Shown in pieces: positions 46,754 to 58,420 of a stretch of 64,000 bases of DNA. Position numbers and translations under genes: made by a program. This DNA is from Flaveria trinervia (lineage: Eukaryota; Streptophyta; Magnoliopsida; Asterales; Asteraceae), in NCBI GenBank assembly GCA_025506515.1, contig CM046451.1, positions 74,544,599 to 74,608,598 of the forward strand, written 5' to 3'. A model generated the notes under the pieces. The model saw nothing but the letters and a program-made list of their open reading frames with translations, ran no database searches and was not told where the DNA came from. How positions within the stretch are numbered: position 1 is the first letter of the stretch; each line of letters begins with the position of its first letter.

Positions 46754-48059
46754 TTTAAGGCCCTCTTCCCGGGACGCTCACAACTAGTCAATCATCGCAC
46801 ATAAAACATATAATTACATTAACTATAACAAAATACTGCAGCATAAACATTAAAATAACTTTTTCATTTCATTATAATAGTTTTTTTTTAAAATAATACA
46901 TCATTATCAAATTACAAAATATTTGTTGCATTACATCACAAAAAATCATCAAGATGGATGTCATCAAAAACAAGCCAAGTAGCCGCCCCGTGACATCCTC
47001 AGCAACCTTTACCTGCCAATTGGGAACACATAAAAATCAGCATTGTTGAGTGAGTTGTAGTTTTATAATAAAACATACTTTACTTTCATTCAAAACCATT
47101 CTTTACTTTCTTTCAAATCATACTATACTTTTGTACATGATCACACATCATACGTACACATAGATAATAACATTATATCCTTCTTTACTGCTCATCACTT
47201 TCTTTCTTTATCTCTTTCCAGATCAGTGTCATGAGCTATACCCCAAACGTATGCACAAAGCGGGTATAAGGCGAAGATCATAAATGACTTCCATAACACC
47301 CATAGCCTGGCACCAGCACCAGGGCAAGTGTCAAAGATCCTAACTATATACTACACCCTAAACGTAAGCACAAAGCGGGTACTTGGCTGAAGATCATAAA
47401 TGACTTCCATAATGCACATAGCCAGGCACCAGCACCGGGCAAGCAACAAAGATCCCAACTGTATACTACACCCCAAACGTAAGCACAAAGTGGGTACTGG
47501 GCGAAGATCATAATTGACTTCCATAACACACATAGTCTGGCACCAGCACCGGGGTGAGTAATCATTATAACCAGTACTATATCACTGTTCAGTAACAAAG
47601 ACTAGACCCCTATGTATCCTTAAGGGTTAGCTAAACTACACATAGTTGAGCTTACGACATTTTTGGGTTGTGCACCTCCATACATTTTGCTTGCAAGCCT
47701 TTCTTTACTTTCTCTTCATTAATGCATGCATTTTGTCATTATGTTCCTCTTTTCAATATCTTCCACTTTACGTTACATAATACCTTATCATTTCTTTCAC
47801 AACTATAACACGTAAAGCCATGGGAAAGATAAACTTACATAATAAGGAACATGAATATAATCATGCAAACATCACCATACAAGGCACCATCATACATGCA
47901 TAACATACATCACACATATCATCACGCATAAGCATCAATCATACACCATAAGAGTTCACACACACAGGGGAGTCAGTCCTAGTGACTACTCTACACGTGC
48001 GATATGTGCGAAACAAGGTCTTTATCACGTAACCCTAGATGATATAGCTTTGTGCTCAT
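46754..48059 (-). repeat. 5' LTR of E, truncated by S3
   Basis: About 1.3 kb aligned with the 3' half of S1, including the block near 46995-47060 (CAGCAACCTTTACCTGCCAA on the + strand) and the core near 47640. The last bases read TTAAA where S1 and B have TTACA. The 5' part, where S1 has its AATGCGG minisatellite, is missing beyond 48059. Confidence 0.8.
47240..47584 (-). repeat. Three-copy direct repeat, period 115 bp, in E's LTR
   Basis: ACCCCAAACGT (copy 2: ACCCTAAACGT) begins at 47240, 47355 and 47470, each copy running through GCACAAAG, GAAGATCATAAATGACTTCC and CTGGCACCAGCACC. Copies differ by a few substitutions; the third is cut short. Confidence 0.85.
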
Positions 48060-48315
48060 GTTAGGATCTCAGCATCTAGTTTGATCAATCAGATTGAATT
48101 TGCAGCGGAACGAGCTCACAAATTAACAAATTTAAACAAGAACACACGAAATTTATCAATGAAACAATGTTTGTTATAGAGAGAGAATTTCTGCCAAAAG
48201 GAATATATTCATTCAATATATGCTTTGGCTGGCTTTCGCACAACGTTCCAATTAGGTCATCTTTCCTTTTATAAGGGAAGCTGACGTCAGCTGATGTCAA
48301 TTGACAGTGACATCT
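48060..48315 (-). repeat. S3: SIRE-type LTR fragment (R/U5 end only)
   Basis: The + strand reads TGTTAGGATCTCAGCATCTA..., the reverse complement of A's LTR end (TAGATGCTGAGATCCTATCA). It follows A's LTR back through the leader and TATA region (TTTTATAAGGGAAG near 48267) to GTGACATCTAAC, then stops at 48315, corresponding to A's position near 9907. U3 is absent. It interrupts E's LTR. Confidence 0.82.
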
Positions 48316-48900
48316 AACAAATATTGTACTTATAGAGTGCTACTTTAACAAGTACTGTCACATATGTGACATGAGAAATCATTCGTCAGCAGATTGTTAT
48401 TATAACAAATATTGTACTTATTGTGATGAAAAGACTCACAACACTACAAATTGTTACTTTAGAAATGATCTCTCACTAGAAACTTTGCAAAATCAAACAT
48501 GAGCAAAGGATTTGCTAATCCACAGTATTTGAGAAATCAAACTAATGGATTTCAAATAGACATTAATCAACCTAATGTAGGTTGAGATCTTTTCCTAAGA
48601 ACAGTTATGTGAGCTCAAAACATAACATGCAAGAACACTTTATACCAAGATCTGTAAGGATTAATAATAAAAATGTTAGACATCAATACATTTCAAAAGA
48701 TGATTAAACAAATGGTATGAATGTTCACAAAAATAAATCAAACAATTTTTAGAATAAAATTGGTAAATTCATAAAAAATAAACCTGATTAGAATAATCTC
48801 CATTATAAACAATTTACAATTGTTGATAAATTTGGAAAGGCCAAGACCATTTCAGCTTGGGTAGATATTTCAACTTGACTTTCTTGTAGTGCAGGTACGC
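48316..48900 (+). pseudogene. Gag fragment of F with tandem zinc knuckles
   Basis: The first complete knuckle CHICDMRNHSSADC is at 48356-48397, the second CTYCDEKTHNTTNC at 48413-48454, both CX2CX4HX4C and exactly 57 bases (19 codons) apart, joined by YYNKY. Another YFNKY before the first, and a frame-shifted NKYCTY at 48316-48333, show a partial third unit upstream. The frame stops at about 48500. The 400 bases to protease are degenerate. Nucleocapsid knuckles bind the element's RNA. Confidence 0.75.
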
Positions 48901-51900
48901 CCAAAAAGACCAATCAATACATGGTATGTGGATAGTGGGTGTAGTAGGCACATGACAGGCAGTACTGCCTTGTTACAAGACTTTAAGTCAAAAGATGGAA
49001 CTCACGTCGCCTTTGGTGGTGATGCTGGAGGAAAAATAACCGGAGAAGGAACAATATCCAATGGATAATAAGCTTTGATAAAGTCAACTTTTGTTCACAT
49101 TTGAACTTTAATCTTTTAAGTGTATCTCAAATATGTGACAAATCTTATTCTGTTCTGTTTGATGATTCATTTTGTTATGTTTTGAAGCCAGGTTTCAAGA
49201 TAAGCAATGATTGGGTGATTGTTACAGCTGAGAGACACAGAGATGTATACAAATTGGATATGTCTCAAGTTGATCCTTCAACTGAAACAACATGCCTAAT
49301 TGCAAAGGCATCAAATGATGAAAGCCAGCTTTGGCATAGACGTCTCGGTCATTCAAACTTCAAGAACATGAACAAGCTTGTAGCAAGAAATCCTATCATT
49401 GGACTTCCATCAAAGAAGTTTGCAACAAATGATCACTGCTCAGCATGTTTGAAAGGAAAGCAACACAGAGCGTCTTATAAGTCCATGCCTATAAACTTAA
49501 CATCCAAACCTCTTCAGATGTTACATATGGACCTTTTTGGACCAACAAACGTCAAGAGTATTGGACGAAATCATATTGTTTAGTTATCATTGATGACTTC
49601 ATAAGATTTTCATGGGTTTTCTTCTTTATGCCAAATCTGAAACAGCTGATTTACTAAAAGAATTTATTATTAAAGTTGAAAATCAATTAGACAACAAAGT
49701 AAAAATAAGAAGTGATAATGGAACGGAATTCAAAAATGCTAACATTGAAATGTTTTGTGCACAGAAAGGGATAGCTCATCAGTTTAGTGCTCCCAGAACT
49801 CCTCGACAAAATGGAGTTGCTGAAAGGAAGAATAGAACATTGATTGAAGCTGCTCGTTCTATGTTAGCTGATGCAAAAATCCATATCACTTTTTGGGATG
49901 AAGCAATATCAACTGCATGTTTCGTTCAGAATCGAATCTTAATTGTCAAAGATAAACTGAAAACTCCATATGAGTTAATGTTTGGCAGAAAACCGAACAT
50001 AAACTTTTTAAAATCATTTGGTTGTCCTGTTATGATTCTTAATGCAAGTGATCAATTAGGAAAATTTGAAGCAAAATCTGATAATGGATTTTTCGTTGGA
50101 TATTCATCGGTTTCAAAAGCCTATCGAGTCTACAACTCTAGGACAAATGTAATCCTTGAAACATTCAACGTTAAATTTCTGGAGAGTTCTTTTCCATCGG
50201 TTTCAAATGGTCCTGCATGGTTATTTGACTTAGATTCATTATCAAACTCTTTTTAATCTAATTTGTTTGATCAACCAAATTGTCTTAACTCTACAGATAA
50301 GAAGAACTTAAGAGGAGATCTTGGATCTTTCAGTGAAGATTCAGATTCTGATTATCCCAGATGATTCAAGCTCACACTACCCATTTTTGTCATTTGTCAA
50401 GGATTCAACAATACAAAACCATGAAACTATAGTTTCAGATCATTCAGAATCAATTAATCAGGAAGAATCACAAAATATTCCTAATGATGGTAAGGAGTTT
50501 GTGATACCTGAGTCTGGAACATCATCCATTTCAGGTGATATAGTTGATACAGGTAACTTTGATTACTTTGTCAATTCACCTACTCAAGTTCCAAACTTCA
50601 ATCCACATTCTTCCACTTTGATACATGAGGTTTCCAACTTGAATCAAACAAATCTGGATGTTAATGTTCAATGTGATGAGATTACTCTATCTTGTATTCA
50701 CAAGTATCATCCAATTTCTCAGATTATTTGTTCATTGAATGAGAGAACAACAAGGAGTAAATCAGAACAAGCAAACGTATGCTTATACTCTTGTTTTCTT
50801 TCTCAAATTGTTGCTAAAAATGTTACCGAAGCATTAAAGGACAATGGTTGGATAGAAGCCATGCAAGAAGAATTACTTCAATTTCACAAACAAGAAGTGT
50901 GGAATTTGGTGGATCTACCTGAAGGAGAAAATGTAATTGGCATGATATGGTTATTTAGAAATAAGACTGATGATCGTGTGTTGTAATAAGGAACAAAGCG
51001 AGACTTGTTACACAAGGATACACACAGGAAGAATGTATAGATTATGATGAAGTGTTTGCACCAGTTACAAGACTTGAATCAATTTGAGTTTTTCTGGCTT
51101 ATGCTTCATTCATGAAATTCAAGGTGTATCAAATGGATGTAAAGGGTGCATTTCTATATGGTCCAATCACTAATGATGTGTTTGTGAAGCAACTTCCAGG
51201 CTTTGAGGATGCACAATTTCACATCGAGTATATAAACTGAGTAAAGCTTTATATGGACTTCATCAAGCCCCTAGAATTTGGTATGAGAGGATATCACAAC
51301 ACTTAATCCAACATGGATACACACAAGGGAAAATTGATCCAACTTTATTCATAAAGAAGGATAATAATGATCTTTTATGTGTACAAGTGTATGTTGATGA
51401 CATCATATTTGGTTCTACCTGTCCAAATTGTGCAATGATTTGAAGAAATCATGAAATCTCGATTCCAAATGAGTTCTATGGGAGAGATTAACTTCTTTCT
51501 GGACTTCAAGTCAAGCAAACTACAGATGGAAACTTCATCAATCAAGAAAAGTTTGTTGACAAGCTCTTAAAGAAATTTAAGTTGCAAGACTGTCAGTCCA
51601 TACAAACTCCAGCAGATGTTAACACCAAGATTGAACCTGATCCAAAAGGAAAATCTATTGACCAAACGTTATACAGATCAGTGATTGGATCTTTGATGTA
51701 TCTTACTGCATCTAGACCAGACATTATGTATGTTGTTTGTGTATGTGCCAGGTATCAATCAGACCCGAAAGAATCTCACTTAATTGCTGTCAAAAGGATA
51801 TTCAGGTATCTCAAAGGTAAACCAGCCTTAGGGCTTGGTATCCTTACGAGGGTAACTTTGAACTATATGGATATACAGATAGTGATTATGGTGGATGCTG

Positions 51901-52330
51901 TCAAGATAGAAAATCTACTTCGGGTGGGTGTCAATTTCTCGGTCCCAGATTAGTCTCGTGGCAATGTAAGAAACAAACAAATGTCTCTGTTTCAACTGCA
52001 GAAGCTGAGTACATTGCTGCATCAGTAGGATGTTCTCAAATCCTTTGGTTGCAAAATCAATTACTGGATTATGGGTTCAACTTTCTTAAAACACCAATTT
52101 ACATTGATAACAGAGCTGCAATGTTCATAACAACTAATCCTCTTCAACATTCAAAAACAAAACATATCGAAATTCTATATCATTTTCTTAGAGATAACTC
52201 TAAAAAAGGATTAATCATATTGATTCAAATTGCAACAGAAAAACAATTGGAAGATCTATTTACTAAAGCCTTCCTACCAGGACAGTTTGAGTATTTAGTA
52301 GAATCAATTGGTCTTATAAATCATATGTGA
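48901..52330 (+). pseudogene. Pol of element F: PR-INT-RT-RNase H, moderately preserved
   Basis: The protease motif WYVDSGCSRHMTGS is at about 48929-48970, then a stop pair near 49067. The segment 49101-49583 holds NLLSVSQICDKS and the integrase HHCC finger (LWHRRLGHSN; CSACLKGKQH). After a frameshift at 49583 the core continues 49612-50256 with RSDNGTEFKN and NGVAERKNRTLIEAARSML, and IIDD is readable just before, so the DDE triad is intact. A linker follows to 50986. Reverse transcriptase has VYVDDIIFGS near 51390, with breaks near 50985, 51085, 51235 and 51430. RNase H and the C-terminus run 51582-52330 (AEAEYIAASVG; HSKTKHIEI; DLFTKAF). Confidence 0.87.
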
Positions 52331-53798
52331 TCTCCCTAAATCAAAAGATCATAATAAGTGATACTCTCATTGTTCATTGCCTGTTTATCTTTTGTGTGTG
52401 TGTGATTTTATGTTTTTCATAGAAAAATCAAATACAAAAATATATATCAAAAATACAAAAATAGAGTTTTTTTAGAAAGGATTATGTTTTGCAACATGTG
52501 AGAAATGATAGTACATTAGTGAGGTCAGTTGCATACTTCACTTATTAATAAAGCCTAGACATGATCAGATATGATGTGTAGACAATATCTGACTATTATG
52601 CTGAAAAAGTAAATTCTTGTGATCAAACTAAACATACATGCGTGTGTGTATTCATCTGAGTACTTTTGAGTTGTTTTAGCTTATCAGAAAGAATGTTTGT
52701 TAAGATACATCTCTCACACCTGTTGAAACTATGTGAAATCATGAGATTGTTACAAAGCATCATTTCACTTCTCTGTTATGAGTCATCATAGACTTGAAGT
52801 ATTGAGATATCCTTTGTTGTAAGTCATACAGACCTGGATTCTCTTTTTGATGCAAAAAGATGCCAATGTGCACAACCTATTCAAATGAATAGTCAGAGCT
52901 GATCAAATGGTTATCCATGATCATCCTCTATTAACTAAGTAACATGAACTTTGGTGATATCTATGTTCCAGGTAATAAGTTGAGCATGTGTTCTTTCTTT
53001 CATTTCATGATCATAGTTGAATTCTCTTAGTCTCTGTATGCTTTACATCATGTCATATCTAAATCAACACTAATCAATCCAAGAATTGAAAAGTAAGTGA
53101 GTTGATAATTGTGTCAAAAACACTCATTGTCTGTCCTTAGATCTTGTGTCCCCTTTGCTGTGATATCACTGACGTGGAACACACTTGATCAGGACTTATT
53201 CATTGTCTATGACTCTCCACATTTTGTTTACTTTAATGTGCTGATCTTCATTAATATGATCTCTCTGCAGACATTTATTCTATGCTTAATATTAGATTTT
53301 GATTCTATTTTCATCTTTCTTTTATGCATGTCTTTGTGTGTGAAGGTAATGTCGCAATGTGCTGTGTGATCTTATTCTCTTTCATAAGAAACTTATAAGT
53401 TTTTCAACTTAAAAGTTTAGGGGAAGTAATAACTGAAAGAGTTGTTCTTAGAAAATATTCAATAATCATAATCAAAATTTAAAATGTTGAATTGAAAGGA
53501 TGATGTTTTATGTTCAAAGTATGTGTGTAAACTGAAAATAGAATGTCTTTGAAAATTACATAATGAATCTACATAATCTTTGCAAATAAATGCTTTTTAA
53601 GTTGAAAATCAGATGATATTTGATTTTATGTTGAGACTAAAATGAAGGGACAAAATAAATTTATAAAGAAATAGAAAATAAAATTTTATAAATTGAAAGT
53701 GCAATATGCAAAAAGTTCAAAATTTGGGGATCTAAATGGTAAAAAGTATGTAAGTGAAGAAATTGGAAATCACAAGTGTTTAAATCATGAAAGTCAAC
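52331..53798 (+). other. Spacer after pol of F, no gene seen
   Basis: About 1.5 kb of AT-rich sequence between the pol stop and the minisatellite. Only short spurious frames occur. A purine run AGGGGAAG near 53417 resembles a polypurine tract but is not followed by an LTR. Confidence 0.6.
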
Positions 53799-54221
53799 TC
53801 ATGCACCTAAACAGTGCACATGCGCCTCAATAGGAGCATGATGAAATTTTCACGATTATAAAAAGTGTTGGACGTTTGATTCAATCCCATGCGTCTAAAC
53901 AGTTGTAATACATCTATGAAAATTACAAGTGTTGGGCGTTTGTGATAATCCCATGCGTCTAAATAGTGTTTCTGTGTTAGACGTTTGTCATGTCTCATGC
54001 GTCTAAATAGTTTCAAAATTTCAAGTATTAGACGTTTCACAAAGTCCATGCGACTGAACAGTGCAAAAGCGCCAAAACAGTGCTTATGCGTCTGAACAGT
54101 TCCATGCGTCTGACTTAAAACGCACAACAGTGCTCATGCATCTAACAAAATAAGTGAATTCTAGGTTTTCATACGCCCAAACAGGGACCATACGTCCGAA
54201 CAGCGCTCATACTCCTATAAT
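53799..54221 (+). repeat. CATGCGTCTAAACAG minisatellite upstream of F's aORF
   Basis: About twelve imperfect units such as CCATGCGTCTAAACAGT and CCATGCGACTGAACAGTGC, ending ACGCCCAAACAGGGACCATAC. Units closely match those of B's LTR (CCATGCGCCTGAACAGT; CACCCAAACAGGGCTCATGC). It lies where A and D have their CAGTAGTT arrays. Confidence 0.8.
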
Positions 54222-54227
54222 TTCACT

Positions 54228-54234
54228 TATAAAA
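54228..54234 (+). promoter_or_regulatory. Candidate TATA box for F's aORF
   Basis: TATAAAA in ACTTATAAAATTG directly after the minisatellite. Other AT-rich TATA-like strings occur near 54368-54404, so the choice rests on position. Confidence 0.4.
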
Positions 54235-54379
54235 TTGAACACTTATGCGTATTTCTCATTATACTTCAAAATATCAGAACAAAACCCTCGAACTGCGACT
54301 GTCGAGCATCATCTCATCCATATTTCATCTGAAATCGAATCAAATCCTTTGAGTATACATTGTATTTGAATATATAAAT

Positions 54380-54853
54380 GTAAGTTTGTGATTCAAATAT
54401 ATAAATTTTGGGTTAAATCAGTGCATTACTATAGTCGTTTGAATGCTATTTGGGCGTTCAACCAATATAATCCAAGTTTAATCTGATCAAATGAGTATCA
54501 TATCAAAAATCAACTGGATTATTGATAAGAACTGATTTGCGAGTCTGTTGATGTATTATTTTTAATCTAAAAGTGAAAAAGATTTGTTGATGATGAACTC
54601 AGACGATTTTCATAGTCGAAGATGAAGAAGATGAACAGGCAATCATATTTTGAAAAAAAAATTAATTAAAAATTGATCTGTTAGATAATAAATTCAAAAT
54701 GAATAAAGATAAATATTTTAACAACTTGAAATCTCAATTCAAAAGTAAAAATAAAAGATCAAATTAAAAAGTCAAAATCAAAAGTCATTTGTGAAAATAA
54801 ATTTCATTAATCAACATTCAATGTTCTCATAATACTTTTGTTGTGTTTTGAAG
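54380..54853 (+). other. Candidate 5'-UTR intron before F's aORF
   Basis: A donor-like AAT|GTAAGTTTG at 54380 and an acceptor-like TTTGTTGTGTTTTGAAG ending at 54853, immediately before the ATG at 54854, bound 474 AT-rich bases full of stops. This fits plant intron composition. It is a prediction only. Confidence 0.4.
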
Positions 54854-57800
54854 ATGGCAGAATTAAAATTTGAGCCAAAGCATAATGTAGCTGCATTCTT
54901 AGATATTGAAAATAGAGAAGCTATTGGATATGAAGATATTATCAGATTTCTACTCAGAACAAAATATGTGTATGCTATGTGTGCAAGGCCCATGATAAAT
55001 GCAAGAATGATTAAGAAAATTCTAGAGAACTGTTCAAGTTGAAAGAGATGATCAAGGAAACAAAGTTTTAAGAGCCTTCATCACATCAGAAAGAATGCTT
55101 GAAGTTTCTGAAGAAGCAATTAGACAAGCTCTAAGACTAGGTGATAATGATCCTAAAGATTTATCAGGATACACATTTAATGAATGTAGAGAAGTTTTTA
55201 TACAGATGGGTCATCCAGATCATTTCCCTAAGAAGCAATTTTTCAGAGCTCGTGTATTTAAGCATTGGAAGCTTTTATGCTATATCTTTCAACATTGCAT
55301 GTCAAAAAGACGTGCGGGTTGGGATTCATTCCCTGTAGACATTGCATCTCCAATTATAGCCTTATCCACAAACAAAAGATTTAATATGGCTAAGTGGATA
55401 ATGAATGGATTCATTTTTAACCTGGAAAGAGGAGTAAGGCATAAGTATTTGATGTACTCAAGATTTCTTCAACTTTTATTAATGATGCAAATCCAGATCT
55501 GTATGCTGAAGAAGTTATTGGTGAAAAGATTCAGTTAGAGCACATGTCAGAGATTGTTTACAAAAGACTGGCAATAAACTGGTGCTCAAAACATTCCATT
55601 TTTTGATTATATGAGGAATGTATCAATGGATGAAGTTGATATTACTCAGCCACACTTCCATCTAACTGAAGAAGAACCAATAGATCCAAATGATCTGATT
55701 GAAGATGTAGAAGTTGATGAAGAAAGTGATGATGATGTGTCTGAAATTTCATCAAGTGAAGAAAGTGATGATGATGATGGAAATGATGATGCCACTGAAG
55801 CAAATCAAGAAAGAAATGAAGAAAGAAATGCAAAAGATACTGTAAATGAGACACAACCTAAGATTGAAGAAAATGTTGAGGAAGATGTACAAGAAAGAAA
55901 TTCTCAAAATCAAACATTTGAGTCTGACTTTATAAATGATATTTATTCAATCCAGTATTTGAAATTGATACAAATGAAGGAGCAGAAGAAATCCTGTTAG
56001 TATGTCACACAATGTGCCTATACAAACAGAGGAAATAGTTGATATTGAAAAATTGAAAGAAGAAAATTTAAGCAAAGAAAAAGAGATTGAAGGGTTGAAA
56101 GTGAAAAATGAAAGAATGAAAGAGATAATCAGATCTTGTGAAAAAGAAATTCAAACGCTCAAAGATGAAAATTTAAAGTTGTCTGAAGAAAATGCATTAA
56201 AAGATGAAAAGATTGTTAGTTTTGCCAAAGATAAAGAAGACGTGATCAAGAACATTGAAGTTATGATTAAAGATTATGATATTCTTAAGGAGAAATTCAA
56301 GAAATTATGTGAAGAAAATGAAAATCTCAAAGCTGAATTGCTAAAGGAAAGAGAAGCTCAGAAATCTATATCACCAGTACATGTGATCACTACTGAGATG
56401 CAGGTTGAAGAAAATCTTGAGCAAAGAAAAGGCAAAAGGAAAGTGAATGAATTAGAAGATATTGGTCAAACTGAATCCTCTTCTAAGCTTCAAAGAACTG
56501 AAGAATCCATTGAAGAGTAAAATGTTCAAGAACAGATTGATGCTTTAGATGATATTGAAGAAATATACAATGATGATTGGTATGATGAAGTTCTAGATAA
56601 TGAGGATATTGATGAAGCTGATTTTGTGTCACATTTCTCTTCACAAGAACATATTCAAGAACAAGATGAAGTACCACAAGACTTTGAAGAAAAATATAAT
56701 TATCTTGTGAACATGAAATACAATCGAGTATATTTGGATGGACTGGCTGTTTCTCAGATTAATGATGAATACGAGAAATGTATCTATGCAGAGTCAGTTG
56801 CTTCAATAGATCCAAATGAGATTGTTGTTGAACATGGTGAATGGTTAAGAGTAAAAGAAGTAATAAATGTAGAAGAATTGTCTAGTTCTGAGTTGCACCA
56901 TCCTGATCCAGATGATATGAGTATTCCCGCTCTTAGATCATGGTTGCAAGCTAGAAACTACCCTTGGAGGAAGCTGAAGAGATTACAATCTGTATCTCTG
57001 AGAAATCTTGTTAGAAGCTTTCAAGAAACTGAGAAACAAATGAAGAAAATGATAGTGCGTCATACAGATAACCCTCAGTATCTTGAAATAACAAAAAGAA
57101 CAAGAATGTTAAAGCCTCAGGAGATAAAACAAATGTCAAGATTTGATGATCCTCATGCTCATAGAAAAGAATTGATAGAAATGTTTGCTAATCCAGAAAG
57201 ACAGACTTATAAAGCATCAACTGAACAAAGGCATATTCTTGATAGTTCAAGAACAACCGGAGACTTGGTAAGAAACATATTGCAAAAAGGACAATCAGTT
57301 GATGAACTGTTGAATGCTATGATTGCTCCAGATTTTACCAACCAAGTAAAGATCATTGCATGGAAGTATTATGAAGGGTTCGATGCATTTTTTATAAAGA
57401 GAGTAAATGTTGTATGTGATGTTTATCATTTTTACTCCAGTATCATAAAACTTCCTGTGCAAGATTTAAAAGAGTTGAATAGATTACTTCTAATCAATCC
57501 TTCTGATTCAAAACATGGGAAGATGTTTGTAGAATTATTAAGAAGAGGATAGGATAGATCGAGTAATTTTCTTAACACAAGATGTGATGAGAGGATAAAG
57601 AGTACTTTGCTACTCTGAAGAAAAACAAGAAGCTTAAGGGAGTTCATTCAGAAGAAGAACATTCTTTGATAGAATTTTGTGGTAAATATTTTGAAAAAGT
57701 TACAAATCCTGGACTGAAAGTGATTGATGGTAATCAAAACTCAAAGCCAATTCTCAGATGGTTTTATAACACTGAGACATTTGAGCTGAAGTTAGTCCGA

Positions 57801-58256
57801 AATCTAGAAAGATGGGATGAGGACATGATTACTTTATTTGGAGTTTTTGAACTAAAACTGTTACATCCAAGTTATATTTTATTTTTGTCAGTACCAAAAT
57901 TTGAGAAAGTATCTCCTGAAGTGGCTGAGCAAGATAAGAAATATTTCATTTCTATTATTAATGTGATGAATGCTGCCATGGAAAGAATATCTTTGAGAAA
58001 AGCTCTTGCGTATGCCAACATTGTCAAGAAAGATATTAAAGATATTGAATTCATGAGAATATCAAGGAAAGGGGTATTAGAAGTGTACTCAAAGGAATGT
58101 AACAAGCCTATTGAGTTATATGCTAATATTGATATTCATGTCTTTCAAAACACACATTGGAGAGAATGGACAAGATGGAGATTAAAACAAATGAAGCTAA
58201 ACCCGAACAAGGCATTCTTGCAAGTAAAATCAAGTCTGCAATATCAAAACCTTTGA
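54854..58256 (+). pseudogene. Additional ORF (aORF) of element F
   Basis: Starts MAELKFEPKHNVAAFLDIEN at 54854, matching A/D aORF starts (KPRHNCVAYL). The N-terminal domain continues in another frame to 55538 (SEEAIRQALRLGD; AGWDSFPVDIASPIIALSTN). Next come an acidic stretch (55611-55860), a strong coiled coil (about 56040-56380, many LKEEN-type heptads), a basic element KGKRKVNELED at about 56430-56460, then 56626-57552 and a C-terminal piece 57666-58256. Breaks fall near 55040, 55540, 56000, 56520 and 57552. No signal peptide or membrane helix is visible. The N-terminal domain is shared with A/D, while the C-terminal part is not clearly alike. Function unknown. Confidence 0.75.
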
Positions 58257-58420
58257 AAGAGTTAGATATGTACAAATAGAAGCCAATGTTCAAAGTCAAA
58301 TAAGAACCATATTATTTTGAATGATGAAGTCAAGACTAAAGATAGAATTGAAAATAAAGTTAGCAGTCAAAGCTTGAAGAGTTTGAAGACAGAAGACCAT
58401 GTCAATCTTAGGGGGAGTAT
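58257..58420 (+). other. 3' noncoding region and polypurine tract of F
   Basis: Ends CTTAGGGGGAGTAT (58407-58420) just before TGTTAAGTGC. Confidence 0.8.

Larger units (their letters stand above)
42029..48059 (-). mobile_element. Element E: Ty3-gypsy retrotransposon, outer host of the nest
   Basis: Minus strand: 5' LTR part (48059-46754), primer-binding site, leader, gag, pol, polypurine tract, first 141 bases of the 3' LTR (42169-42029), then B. The rest of the 3' LTR must lie left of the window. Proteins are close to B's but a distinct subfamily, with an LTR matching S1. The 5' LTR is cut at 48060 by S3. Confidence 0.87.

Noticed and set aside
53411..53430. Second polypurine tract and LTR after F's spacer
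   Set aside because: A purine run exists, but no TG...CA repeat follows and no partner copy is present.
55642..55854. Histidine-rich open frame on the minus strand
   Set aside because: It is the antisense of the GATGAT/GAA-rich acidic stretch of F's aORF.
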